Assembly (NCBI RefSeq): GCF_039962115.1
Contig: NZ_JAMPKJ010000031.1
Coordinates: 1 to 64,000, forward strand
Length of the DNA stretch: 64,000 nt
Reading direction: 5' to 3'
DNA from: Funiculus sociatus GB2-C1
Lineage (GTDB): Bacteria; Cyanobacteriota; Cyanobacteriia; Cyanobacteriales; FACHB-T130
Below the pieces are notes generated by a model. That model searched no databases and was not told the origin of the DNA. It saw only the letters and a list, made by a program, of their open reading frames with translations. Both the position numbers and the translations under genes were made by a program. Below are positions 34,999-43,363 of the stretch, piece after piece; within the stretch, counting starts at the first letter, position 1, and the number at the start of each line of letters is the position of its first letter.

Positions 34999-35781
34999 AT
35001 GGAATTAACTATTGGTTGGCTTTATCCGTCGTTGATGAGTACCTATGGCGATCGGGGCAATGTGATATGCTTGCGCCAGCGCGCCGAATGGCGGGGAATT
35101 CAGGTGAATGTGTTGTCTTTGGCGCAGGATACGCCGCCAGAAGAATTTCACAAGGTGGATGTGTTGGTTGGTGGCGGCGCACAAGACCGACAGCAAGAAA
35201 TCGTGATGCGGGATTTGCGGGGGGCGAAGGCGGAGGCTATCCGCGAGAAGATTGAAGCTGGGACACCAGGGGTGTTTACTTGTGGGTCGCCGCAGTTGTT
35301 GGGACACTACTATGAACCAGCGTTAGGTCAGCGGATTGAGGGATTGGGTTTGTTGGATATGGAAAGCAAGCATCCAGGCCCAGACGCGCGTCGCTGTATC
35401 GGTAATGTAGTTTTTGAGGTGACGGCGACACGGTTGGCGCAGGATTTGCAAAAGATGCTGGGCGCTGCGCCAGTAATAATTGGGTTTGAAAATCACGGCG
35501 GTAGAACTTATCTGGGGAAGGTGGAACCGTTGGGACGTGTGGTTAGCGGTTACGGTAACAATGGGGAAGATGGGACGGAAGGGGCGTTTTATCGGAATGC
35601 GATCGCTACCTACTCTCACGGCCCGCTTTTACCTAAAAATCCCTTCGTCGCTGATTGGTTGATTCAGACAGCATTATTAGAAAAGTATCAAACCCCAGTG
35701 TCTTTGGAACCGCTAGATGATACTTTAGCAACGCAGGCACGAGAAGCCATGTTTAAAAAATTAACTGCGATCAAGAAATAA
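34999..35781 (+). CDS. gatD: lipid II isoglutaminyl synthase, glutaminase subunit GatD
   Basis: A 260-aa class I glutamine amidotransferase of the CobB/CobQ-like type that supplies ammonia to MurT. The nucleophile is Cys95 in GVFTCGSPQLLG, and His207 in TYSHGPLLPKNP is the catalytic histidine. The N-terminus (LTIGWLYPSLMSTYGDRGN) is typical. Pairing with murT is the normal arrangement. Confidence 0.93.
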   Translation: MELTIGWLYPSLMSTYGDRGNVICLRQRAEWRGIQVNVLSLAQDTPPEEFHKVDVLVGGGAQDRQQEIVMRDLRGAKAEAIREKIEAGTPGVFTCGSPQLLGHYYEPALGQRIEGLGLLDMESKHPGPDARRCIGNVVFEVTATRLAQDLQKMLGAAPVIIGFENHGGRTYLGKVEPLGRVVSGYGNNGEDGTEGAFYRNAIATYSHGPLLPKNPFVADWLIQTALLEKYQTPVSLEPLDDTLATQAREAMFKKLTAIKK

Positions 35782-35782
35782 A

Positions 35783-35825
35783 TAATTGCTAATGGTTAAT
35801 GGGGTTTTCTTACCATTAGCAATTA
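35783..35825 (+). terminator. hairpin after gatD
   Basis: Perfect 14-bp arms (35783-35796 and 35812-35825, TAATTGCTAATGGT type) start right after the gatD stop. The stem is AT-rich with no strong U tract, so termination is likely but not certain. It belongs to the same CTAATTGCTAATGG repeat family as the element at 36923-36960. Confidence 0.55.
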
Positions 35826-35954
35826 GTAAGAGTAGGTTGGGACTGTGCAATAGCGAAACCCAACAAATACTTATGTTATCTTGGTTGAGGTGCCTCAACT
35901 ACAATGATTTTTAAATAATGGTTTGTTACTACGATTAGCCATTAGCTTGATTTC

Positions 35955-36899
35955 ATGATAGACCACGATCGCTTATTCAAAGAATTAATTTCTACCTTTT
36001 TCTGGGAATTTATCGAATTATTCTTCCCCGAAGTCTCTGCATACTTAGAAAGAGAACCAATAACCTTTTTGCCGCAGGAAATATTTACAGATGTGACATC
36101 AGGCGATCGCCGCGAAGTCGATTTAGTGGCAAAATGCCAATTTAGGGGTAAAGAGTCATGTTTTCTAATTCATGTCGAGAACCAATCTCAATCACAAACA
36201 GATTTTAGCGAACGGATGTTTTTTTACTTCGCTCGTTTGTATGAAAAACATCGCTTACCTGTGTACCCAGTCGTAATATTTTCTTTCGATTACCCTCTGG
36301 AGGAGCAGCGAAATTTTCATCGAGTCGAGTTTCCTGACAAAGTAGTGTTAGATTTTAACCACGCTGTCATCCAGCTAAATCGACTCAACTGGCGAGATTT
36401 TTTGCAGCAACCTAACCCAGTAGCCGCTGCATTAATGTCTAAGATGCGAATTGCCCGGAAAGATAGAATTAGAGTCAAGTTAGAATGCCTGCGTTTGCTG
36501 GTAACGCTGCGTTTAGATCCCGCAAGGATGCAGTTGATTTCTGGGTTTGTGGACACCTATCTGCGGCTGAATGCAGAGGAAGAAAGGCAGTTTCAAGCCG
36601 AGATTGTTAGGATTGAACCAGTCGAACGGGAGGAAGTTATGGAAATTGTCACAAGTTGGATGGAGCAAGGAATCGAGCAAGGAATCGAGCAAGGAATCGA
36701 GCAAGGAATCGAGCAAGGAATTGAGCGGGGAAAACAGGAACTTGTCCTGCGTCTGCTCAATCGTCGGTTTGGTACACTTGACCCGGAATTTCAACAACAG
36801 ATTTCTCAGTTACCAGTGGCACAATTAGAAAATTTGGCAGAGGCTTTACTGGATTTTTCAACTGTCGATGATTTGCGTAATTGGTTGAGTAATAATTAG
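35955..36899 (+). CDS. Rpn/PD-(D/E)XK nuclease-like protein with DUF4351 tail
   Basis: A 314-aa protein of the cyanobacterial Rpn-family (PD-(D/E)XK transposase-like) group. The putative nuclease core has REVDLVAKCQF and FLIHVENQSQSQ (D...ExQ); the second acidic block uses ExQ instead of ExK, as in related proteins. The C-terminal half ends in a DUF4351 helix bundle (QELVLRLLNRRFGTLDPEFQ to the end). Between them is an EQGI repeat (five copies, from 36663) encoded by a 12-bp tandem repeat. The family is linked to recombination and mobile DNA; a role here is not known. Confidence 0.88.
   Translation: MIDHDRLFKELISTFFWEFIELFFPEVSAYLEREPITFLPQEIFTDVTSGDRREVDLVAKCQFRGKESCFLIHVENQSQSQTDFSERMFFYFARLYEKHRLPVYPVVIFSFDYPLEEQRNFHRVEFPDKVVLDFNHAVIQLNRLNWRDFLQQPNPVAAALMSKMRIARKDRIRVKLECLRLLVTLRLDPARMQLISGFVDTYLRLNAEEERQFQAEIVRIEPVEREEVMEIVTSWMEQGIEQGIEQGIEQGIEQGIERGKQELVLRLLNRRFGTLDPEFQQQISQLPVAQLENLAEALLDFSTVDDLRNWLSNN
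36663..36722 (+). repeat. 12-bp tandem repeat in the DUF4351 gene
   Basis: Five contiguous copies of GAGCAAGGAATC (the last with one change) encode EQGI units in the linker. Each copy keeps frame, so copy number can vary without destroying the protein. Confidence 0.95.
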
Positions 36900-36922
36900 G
36901 CGAATGGGAAGACAGAAGAAGG

Positions 36923-36960
36923 CTAATTGCTAATGGTAAGAAGAAACAATTAGCAATTAG
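36923..36960. terminator. bidirectional hairpin between convergent genes
   Basis: Perfect 12-bp arms (36923-36934 and 36949-36960, CTAATTGCTAAT type) lie between the convergent Rpn-like and hybrid-kinase genes; the plus-strand side is followed by TTGTTTTGC. A good candidate for a shared terminator. Confidence 0.6.
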
Positions 36961-36976
36961 TTGTTTTGCATTTTAC

Positions 36977-39900
36977 CTATGAAGTTCGTCTGGCAAGTTG
37001 CGCGATCGCATCCGCCAACTTAGATGGCTCAACAGGCTTGGGGATATGCCTCTGAAAGCCAGCTGCCATAGCAAAAGCGCGATCGCGATCGCTGGCGTAA
37101 GCCGTCAGGGCCACAGCGGGAATTTCTCCCCCAGCCTGGGAGTCGCGCATCCTGATTTTACGAATTAGAGCATAACCATCCTCTTCCGGCATCCCAATGT
37201 CGCTCACCAAGACATCTGGCTGCCAATCTTCCAGTGTCTGGAAGGCTACGATTGCTGATTCCACTGCCGTCACTTCGGCTCCCCACTCCTCTAGCGCTAC
37301 CTTAATAACCTCGCGAGTGTCCGCCTCGTCATCCACAAGCAGCACCCGCAAACCTTTGAGGGAGATTGAGGATTGGTGATTGGTGATTGGGGTAGGGCGT
37401 GAGTCTTTCTGCGTCCCTAATCCCTTATCAATGAGTGGCACTATCACCGTGAAAGTCGATCCTTTGCCTTCGCCGGGGCTGCTGGCGCGAACGGTTCCAC
37501 CGTGCAACTCCACCAAGTGGCGGACAATAGCAAGACCTAAACCTAGTCCGCCGTGCGATCTTGTAATTGAACTATCGGCTTGGCGGAACCGCTCAAAAAC
37601 GTAGGGTAAAAAGTCAGGGCTAATACCTTTCCCCGTGTCGCTAATTGTAATTTGAGCATAGTTGTTCGTTGGCGTTGGAACGCTGTTAGAACCTGACAAC
37701 TCTTCCCTGACAACTGACAACCGAATCTCCACCTTCCCGCCTTCAGGGGTGAACTTAATCGCATTAGAGAGTAGATTCCAGATGATTTGCTGTAAGCGAT
37801 CGCTATCGCCCAACACTGCACCCACCGAGGGATCGAGTACACTCTCAAGCCGAACCGATTTGGACTCAGCAGCGGGGCGCACGGTATCAAGCGCCAGATT
37901 AATCAGCGGTGTCAGTTCCATCGGGCGAATATTCAGGCTAAACTTACCCCGAATAATTCGCGAGACATCCAGAATATCGTCAATCAGTTGCGCCTGAGAT
38001 TTAGCATTGCGTTCGATAGTCTCCAAAGCCTTAGCCGTGGTTACTTCGTCAAACTTGCGAGAACGGAGCAATTTAGCCCAGCCCAGCATTGAGTTAAGCG
38101 GCGTGCGGAGTTCATGGGAAACCGTCGCCAGGAAATCATCCTTCATGCGGTTCGCCGCCTCTGCGTCGGCGCGTGCAGCTTGTTCGCGAAAGAGCAAATC
38201 ATCCTTGATTTGGTTAGCAGCTTCCAGTTGCGCCGTGCGTTCGATGACTCGCTGTTCCAGTTCGGCGTTCATAGTGCGGATTTTTTCTTCCGCCTGCTTG
38301 CGGTCTGTAATATCGCGACTTACGACTAAAGCGGATGCGATCGCGCCTTCCTTATTTAACTCTGGCACCACACGCGATTGAAAAGTGCAGAGTCCGTTTA
38401 CCGTCTCAGTCTCGAATTCAATTGCTTGTTCTTCACCTGTTTCAAAGACTTTTCGTAGCGTTTTTTCCCACAATTGCGACAACTCTTCTGGTGAGCCTAG
38501 TTCCGGGGGAGACTTGCCAATGAATGCGTTTGATGGCATTCCACTTATCCGCTCCACTGCTGGATTCACGTAAACATAACGCATTTCTCTATCTAGACGC
38601 ATAATCGCATCCGGCGCATTTTCCAGCAGTGCTTTGAATTCCTGCTGGCGACGATAAAGCTCCTCCTGTGCTTGCTGGCGCTCTACGATTTCATTTTCCA
38701 GTTTTCCATTAGTTTCTAACAGTTGCCGGGTACGTTTTTGAACCCGTTGTTCTAGAGTTTCGTTAGCTTGTTTGATTTCTTGAAATTTTTCTTGGAGCGC
38801 GATCGCCATCAACTTGAAGTTGTGAACTAGAGAACTTATCTCCGCCACTTGGCTGTTGGGCCAATTAATTGCTTCTCGTTCCCAGAGTCGATTTGGCAAG
38901 TCAGTAGTCACCCCTGCCAATTGCAACAATGGGCTAACTAATCCGCGACTTAGAAAAATCGCCAGGATCAGCGCCACCATCGCAATTAATATCATGAGCG
39001 CTAGAGCAATAATATAAATGCTCTCTAGGTAATTTACTTGTTTTGCGGCGGGTATTTCTACCACCAAAGTCCACGGAATATTGCCGCCAATGGGAATCTC
39101 TTCGACGTAAAAAGAGTTTCTCCGCTGCATTATAGGAGGTGAGTTTCCTTTAGGTGGCAGCCACTGATATATAGCGCCATTAATTTCCTTTATCTCTCCA
39201 CCTCTCCTGCGGTCGAAGCGTTCCATTACCACTCGTTCCGACTGAGTGCTGGCAATAATAAAACCTTTAGTATCAACTAGAGTTACTTGCATATCCTGAG
39301 CAATAATATTGTTTTTGAGTAATTGGCTGATGTCTGGCAAATCCAGGGAAGCAAAGGCAATCCCACGAAATCGATTTTCTCCAAGCACGGGTACGCCTAA
39401 ATCAATCTGAGGAATCAACAAGTCACTATTAGCATAAACTTCGCTCATTACAGGTTGCAAAGCTGTTTTTATGGCGTTAAAGATGTAATTATCGCTGAGG
39501 TTTACGCCAATCTTTAAAGTTTTCTCTTTATTTGTGGTTGGGGAAGCAGCAATGATGCTACCTGCCTCATTAACCAAATATATGTTGTTAAAATTTGGGG
39601 ATGTTTGCTGTAGAATTTCTGTATTTTCCTGCAATCGGTCTGAAGGTGCCATATCCGACTTAGCAGCGAACTTTGCTAAAGCGCTAAGTGCATTCAAATT
39701 TTCCTCGTGCCAAAATATCAGTTCAGCAGCTACCTGTTGAGAAGTTGCTGTTAGTTCAGCTTGAATTATATGGGTTCTGTTGTCAAGTACACGCTGGTTT
39801 TCCAAAACCATCAGCAGAATTGTTGGAAAAAAAACAAACGCTACCAATAAATTCAATAAAATCTGCCTCAGGGAAAGAGCCTGTTTTACTTTACGGCTTT

Positions 39901-40405
39901 TTACCCATTTATGAATTGGCAAGCAGGTAATAATTAGGCTGGAGACTAAAGCATTAAAAATGCCGTTTACAGCCTGCTTTAACATAATTAAACTGGTTGG
40001 TATGGCAGGCATATCCATAATGGTGCCATAGAATATCCATACTAAAGGCATTCCAATCAACACCCAATAAATCCCATCCAGTAGAACCATATTCTGGTTC
40101 TTGCGCCGCAACAGCAAGCCTACAAATAAAGCTTCGCCAGTAGCAATAATTGCTGCATAAGGATGATTCCAAAATAAAATTGTGTAAGATCCAGCAATGA
40201 TAGCGGCTATGGTACCCCACAGGGTTCCGAAGAGACGCACCACAATCAAAACAGCAATGCTACCAAATAGAAAATCTACTCCAAAAAAGAGTGGTAGGCT
40301 GAAATAATTACCTACGTAACCTGCTGTTATCAAAATTACCAGTAACAGGGCGGATTTTTTAAAAAAGGGAAATAATGGCATCTCCCGCAACTTATTATTT
40401 AACAT
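36977..40405 (-). CDS. membrane hybrid sensor histidine kinase
   Basis: A 1142-aa sensor. The order is: a multi-helix N-terminal membrane region (about 1-205); a Cache-like extracytoplasmic domain (about 210-455); a transmembrane helix (about 465-488) and HAMP-like segment; coiled coil; one PAS domain (about 590-710; ENAPDAIMRLDREMRYVYVN); coiled coil; HisKA with His764 in VSHELRTPLN; HATPase (NLLSNAIKFTPEGG, DTGKGI, GLGLGLAI); and a C-terminal receiver with Asp1069 in LVSDIGMPEEDG. The linker before the receiver is encoded by a GATTGGT heptamer repeat. The ligand is unknown. No partner regulator gene is adjacent unless the DUF3685 gene serves as one. Confidence 0.93.
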   Translation of the reverse strand: MLNNKLREMPLFPFFKKSALLLVILITAGYVGNYFSLPLFFGVDFLFGSIAVLIVVRLFGTLWGTIAAIIAGSYTILFWNHPYAAIIATGEALFVGLLLRRKNQNMVLLDGIYWVLIGMPLVWIFYGTIMDMPAIPTSLIMLKQAVNGIFNALVSSLIITCLPIHKWVKSRKVKQALSLRQILLNLLVAFVFFPTILLMVLENQRVLDNRTHIIQAELTATSQQVAAELIFWHEENLNALSALAKFAAKSDMAPSDRLQENTEILQQTSPNFNNIYLVNEAGSIIAASPTTNKEKTLKIGVNLSDNYIFNAIKTALQPVMSEVYANSDLLIPQIDLGVPVLGENRFRGIAFASLDLPDISQLLKNNIIAQDMQVTLVDTKGFIIASTQSERVVMERFDRRRGGEIKEINGAIYQWLPPKGNSPPIMQRRNSFYVEEIPIGGNIPWTLVVEIPAAKQVNYLESIYIIALALMILIAMVALILAIFLSRGLVSPLLQLAGVTTDLPNRLWEREAINWPNSQVAEISSLVHNFKLMAIALQEKFQEIKQANETLEQRVQKRTRQLLETNGKLENEIVERQQAQEELYRRQQEFKALLENAPDAIMRLDREMRYVYVNPAVERISGMPSNAFIGKSPPELGSPEELSQLWEKTLRKVFETGEEQAIEFETETVNGLCTFQSRVVPELNKEGAIASALVVSRDITDRKQAEEKIRTMNAELEQRVIERTAQLEAANQIKDDLLFREQAARADAEAANRMKDDFLATVSHELRTPLNSMLGWAKLLRSRKFDEVTTAKALETIERNAKSQAQLIDDILDVSRIIRGKFSLNIRPMELTPLINLALDTVRPAAESKSVRLESVLDPSVGAVLGDSDRLQQIIWNLLSNAIKFTPEGGKVEIRLSVVREELSGSNSVPTPTNNYAQITISDTGKGISPDFLPYVFERFRQADSSITRSHGGLGLGLAIVRHLVELHGGTVRASSPGEGKGSTFTVIVPLIDKGLGTQKDSRPTPITNHQSSISLKGLRVLLVDDEADTREVIKVALEEWGAEVTAVESAIVAFQTLEDWQPDVLVSDIGMPEEDGYALIRKIRMRDSQAGGEIPAVALTAYASDRDRAFAMAAGFQRHIPKPVEPSKLADAIAQLARRTS
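37364..37392. repeat. heptamer repeat in the hybrid kinase linker
   Basis: Tandem GATTGGT units on the plus strand are translated on the minus strand as PITNHQSSI, exactly between the ATPase and receiver domains. Confidence 0.75.
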
Positions 40406-40499
40406 CGTTACAGTTTACAGCGCCCATTTTTCCGTGAAGCACACCAAAAGGAGGAATTACCTGCTTTTGGCATTTAACTTTACATTGACTAAGCTATTC

Positions 40500-42266
40500 C
40501 TACTTTTGTTTTTGACTATTTTTTCCAAAGCGGGTTTCCTGCAAAGTAGTGCCGATCCCTTGGATAACACCGCGACCTACTAAACCAATGGCTCGCCCAA
40601 TTACTTGTGTTAAAATATAGACAACGCCGCTGCCTAAAAAAGCAACGGTTGCTCGGATACGAGGCGCGATCGCATCCCGGGTTTCTAGCAGCAGCGTAAC
40701 CGCTAGTTGCAAGCCTGTTAGTTGTTCTAACTCAAATGCGCGAGGCGCATAAATAGAGACTTTTTTGATACCGATACCATTCAAAGTCAATAAAATATAT
40801 CGGCTTTCAAAAATTGCCTTTGGCTCCTCAATATTAATTTCTCGACGATACTTCCAACTCAACTCATTACGAAACCGGGCAATTTCCCGCGATGAAATCA
40901 AGCGACGGGTATAAAAACCTTGTTTAATCGCTTCCACATCGGCAAAATAATTTAGAAGTGGTTGCACTACGCTATTTGCAACTTGAATTACTAAATTCTC
41001 TAAGATAAATTCTATATGTTGCCTTGCTTCTGGTGTTCCATAGGGATAAACAGCATTCTCGATTGTAAGTGGAGTCTGAAACAGTAAATGCGTAATCATC
41101 TCCCCTATAAAAGGAATTTTATCCAAAATAGATGATTGAACAATTAGTACGTCTCGCAGTAAAGTATTAACAATGTCTACTTCTAAATTGCCAATTGGCA
41201 GCGTGTAGTATTTGCCAAAGAAATCAGTAGTAGACTGCTGCCACAAATCTCGTAAAATAAGAGAACGCTTTTGCGCGATCGCTTCCGGCGGCACCTGAGA
41301 AAGGCGCAATTCATCTAAGACATCCTGCAATTTATCCAAAATCAGATAAAGCAATTCCCGTTTTTTCTCATCTCGCAGGATATCAATTTCCAACGGAGCG
41401 CCAGTCAAGTTTTGCACGCCATACTGGATCTTGTTCAAAGTAGAGCTGAGTGCTGAAGGCTGAGGACTGAGTGCTGAGGGCTGGGGATTCACAGGCGGGA
41501 CATCTGTGCTACGGGCTGGGGTGGTGGTGAAAAATAGATTCTCCTTGGTCTTCCTGGTCGCCTCTGGACTTCCTACCACTGGCAATAGCTGATTCACTAG
41601 CCAACGCGATGCTCGGAGTTCTCGCAGCCTTCCTGTTAAAATCAACCAGTCTAGATTGGAAAGATTAGGATTTTGGATTTCGGCTGCTACTTGAGCGATC
41701 GCTTCCTCAATTTGCCCTAGTCCAGACTGCCGCATTTGCAGCAACAATAATGAACGATTTTTCTGTGTGACACCTGAACCCCTTACAGAAGGGATATTTT
41801 GCGTCTGTACAAGTTCTGACCAATATGCTTCGCCAGAGGCTACCTGACACAAAACTTGTGCTATTACCGAGATGTCGGTTCCTTTGAGGCAATAGCCATC
41901 CGCACCTGTAGCTTTTGCGGCTGCAAGCTGGGCTGGTTCCTGAACCCAAGTCAGGAGAAACACTGGCAAGTTGGGATACTGCGCCTTTAATTCCCCACAC
42001 AGCTGCAACCCAGGCGACCGATCCGACCCAGAGGAACCTAAACCTAGTTCTAACACTACCAAGTCCGGGGTGTTTTCTGTCCCAGTGCTACTTAACAGCC
42101 TCTCCAAGGCGGCTGCGCCAGAATCTGCTTGGGCGACGACTTGCAGGGCGGGAAACGGCTCCAGCGCCATCCGTAGACCAAGCCGGAAGATTGGGTCATT
42201 ATCAATCAAGATCAGTTTAAACGGGCGAGCCGCTCGTTGGGCATCCAGTTGGCGATCGCTCATCAA
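40500..42266 (-). CDS. DUF3685 (Ycf55-like) protein with N-terminal pseudo-receiver
   Basis: A 588-aa protein. Residues about 17-145 form a receiver-like domain (LILIDNDPIFRLGLRMALE; GADGYCLKGTDI), but the phosphoacceptor position in DLVVLELGLG is Glu73 instead of aspartate, so it is probably not phosphorylated. The C-terminal part (about 290-560) resembles the DUF3685/Ycf55 family found in cyanobacteria and algal plastids. Between them, a GCTGAGTGCTGAGG-type repeat (41446-41487) encodes NPQPSALSPQPSALSS. The function is not established. It is 94 bp upstream of the hybrid kinase gene on the same strand, so they may be co-transcribed. Confidence 0.82.
   Translation of the reverse strand: MMSDRQLDAQRAARPFKLILIDNDPIFRLGLRMALEPFPALQVVAQADSGAAALERLLSSTGTENTPDLVVLELGLGSSGSDRSPGLQLCGELKAQYPNLPVFLLTWVQEPAQLAAAKATGADGYCLKGTDISVIAQVLCQVASGEAYWSELVQTQNIPSVRGSGVTQKNRSLLLLQMRQSGLGQIEEAIAQVAAEIQNPNLSNLDWLILTGRLRELRASRWLVNQLLPVVGSPEATRKTKENLFFTTTPARSTDVPPVNPQPSALSPQPSALSSTLNKIQYGVQNLTGAPLEIDILRDEKKRELLYLILDKLQDVLDELRLSQVPPEAIAQKRSLILRDLWQQSTTDFFGKYYTLPIGNLEVDIVNTLLRDVLIVQSSILDKIPFIGEMITHLLFQTPLTIENAVYPYGTPEARQHIEFILENLVIQVANSVVQPLLNYFADVEAIKQGFYTRRLISSREIARFRNELSWKYRREINIEEPKAIFESRYILLTLNGIGIKKVSIYAPRAFELEQLTGLQLAVTLLLETRDAIAPRIRATVAFLGSGVVYILTQVIGRAIGLVGRGVIQGIGTTLQETRFGKNSQKQK
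41446..41487. repeat. CTGAGTG heptamer repeat in the DUF3685 gene
   Basis: About six degenerate CTGAGTG/CTGAGGG heptamers occupy the interdomain linker and translate as a proline/serine-rich PQPSALS repeat. Confidence 0.8.
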
Positions 42267-42783
42267 AAACCTCCTTATTCACGCCGCAATCCCCTGCTAT
42301 AACAGATTACTCATTTACAGGGAGAATCGGCTAAAGTGCTAAGCGGATCGAGGCAAATCAGTATAAATTTACCGGGAATACCCGAAACTAGGTTTCTGTC
42401 CTAGAATTTTCCTAATTTAAACATGATTCCTATATTTAAGGGAAATTTATCTCCATTCATTAAAAAAATTGTTGTTTATACCTAAATTATTGAAATAATA
42501 TTCAATCGTGCTTTTTCTACAACAACATCATCTAGTGAATAAATGTTGTTCAAAGCTGAGAACCTTGATGGAGTCTTGGTTTGAGCTAAGAGCGGTAGCA
42601 CATAAAAAAAGCATAAAACGTAAATCCCTTCTCCTAACGTATATCTATGGTTATATTTGTTCTCAGTGTAATTTATAACTTGAGAGCCACGTTTAGATGC
42701 GATATTTTTCGTAATCTGAAATACATATAGAAAGCCGAAACCGAATTTATTCCGTTGTATTCTCTCAAGGAGATATTCAGATT
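42267..42783. other. divergent spacer upstream of the peptidoglycan-binding gene
   Basis: The 517 bp are AT-rich, with no gene. AAGGAG at about 42768-42773 is a good ribosome-binding site for the downstream gene. Promoters of both divergent genes should lie here; no operator is recognised. Confidence 0.5.
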
Positions 42784-43320
42784 ATGGCAATCAAAATTGT
42801 CAAATCAAGTCTCATGGCACTGGGTATTTTTTCTGCCATTTCTCTATCACCGCTATTATTTAACGGTGGACGTGCAAATGCTCAGACACGTTACCCGGAG
42901 ATAAATCCAGGGATGATGAATGAGGCTCCAACTGATATTAATCGTAGTAATAATCAAAGACCAAAGGAGTTGAATTTCGATTCAACTCCTTATGCTCAAA
43001 ATCCACTAGATCCAACTGGGCGAAATGAGGGGCCAACTGCGCCTCTTGAAAGGGCTACACCCACCGCATCTAGTCCGATCACAGGTTATATTCCTAAGAC
43101 AGCTCCACTGCTGAGCTATGGTAGCCGAGGAGCAACAGTTATTGAAGTTCAAAGTGTACTGACACAACAGGGACTCTATAATGGCCCGATTGATGGCATT
43201 TATGGGCCAGAGACGCAAGCCGCCGTCAAAGTCTTTCAGGAGTCAGTAAACATAACTCCTGATGGCGTGATGGGACGTGGGACTTGGGACGCTATGATCA
43301 AGAGATTGCAGCAGGGTTAA
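42784..43320 (+). CDS. exported peptidoglycan-binding protein
   Basis: A 178-aa protein with a signal peptide (about 8-33, cleavage after ANA) and, at residues about 110-175, one PG_binding_1 repeat (LSYGSRGATVIEVQSVLTQQ, GLYNGPIDGIYGPETQAAVK, DGVMGRGTWDAM). A low-complexity, asparagine/proline-rich linker lies between. It would sit in the periplasm and bind the cell wall. No enzymatic domain is attached. Confidence 0.9.
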   Translation: MAIKIVKSSLMALGIFSAISLSPLLFNGGRANAQTRYPEINPGMMNEAPTDINRSNNQRPKELNFDSTPYAQNPLDPTGRNEGPTAPLERATPTASSPITGYIPKTAPLLSYGSRGATVIEVQSVLTQQGLYNGPIDGIYGPETQAAVKVFQESVNITPDGVMGRGTWDAMIKRLQQG

Positions 43321-43326
43321 GATGTA

Positions 43327-43363
43327 GAAAATATCCATCTTCAGGGCAAAGATGGATATTTTC
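43327..43363. terminator. bidirectional terminator between convergent genes
   Basis: Perfect 15-bp arms (43327-43341 and 43349-43363) with a 7-nt loop lie between the peptidoglycan-binding gene (+) and the 639-aa repeat-protein gene (-). Both sides have A/T-rich flanks (GAAAATATCC, ATTTTC). The right arm overlaps the last codon of the minus-strand gene. Confidence 0.75.
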
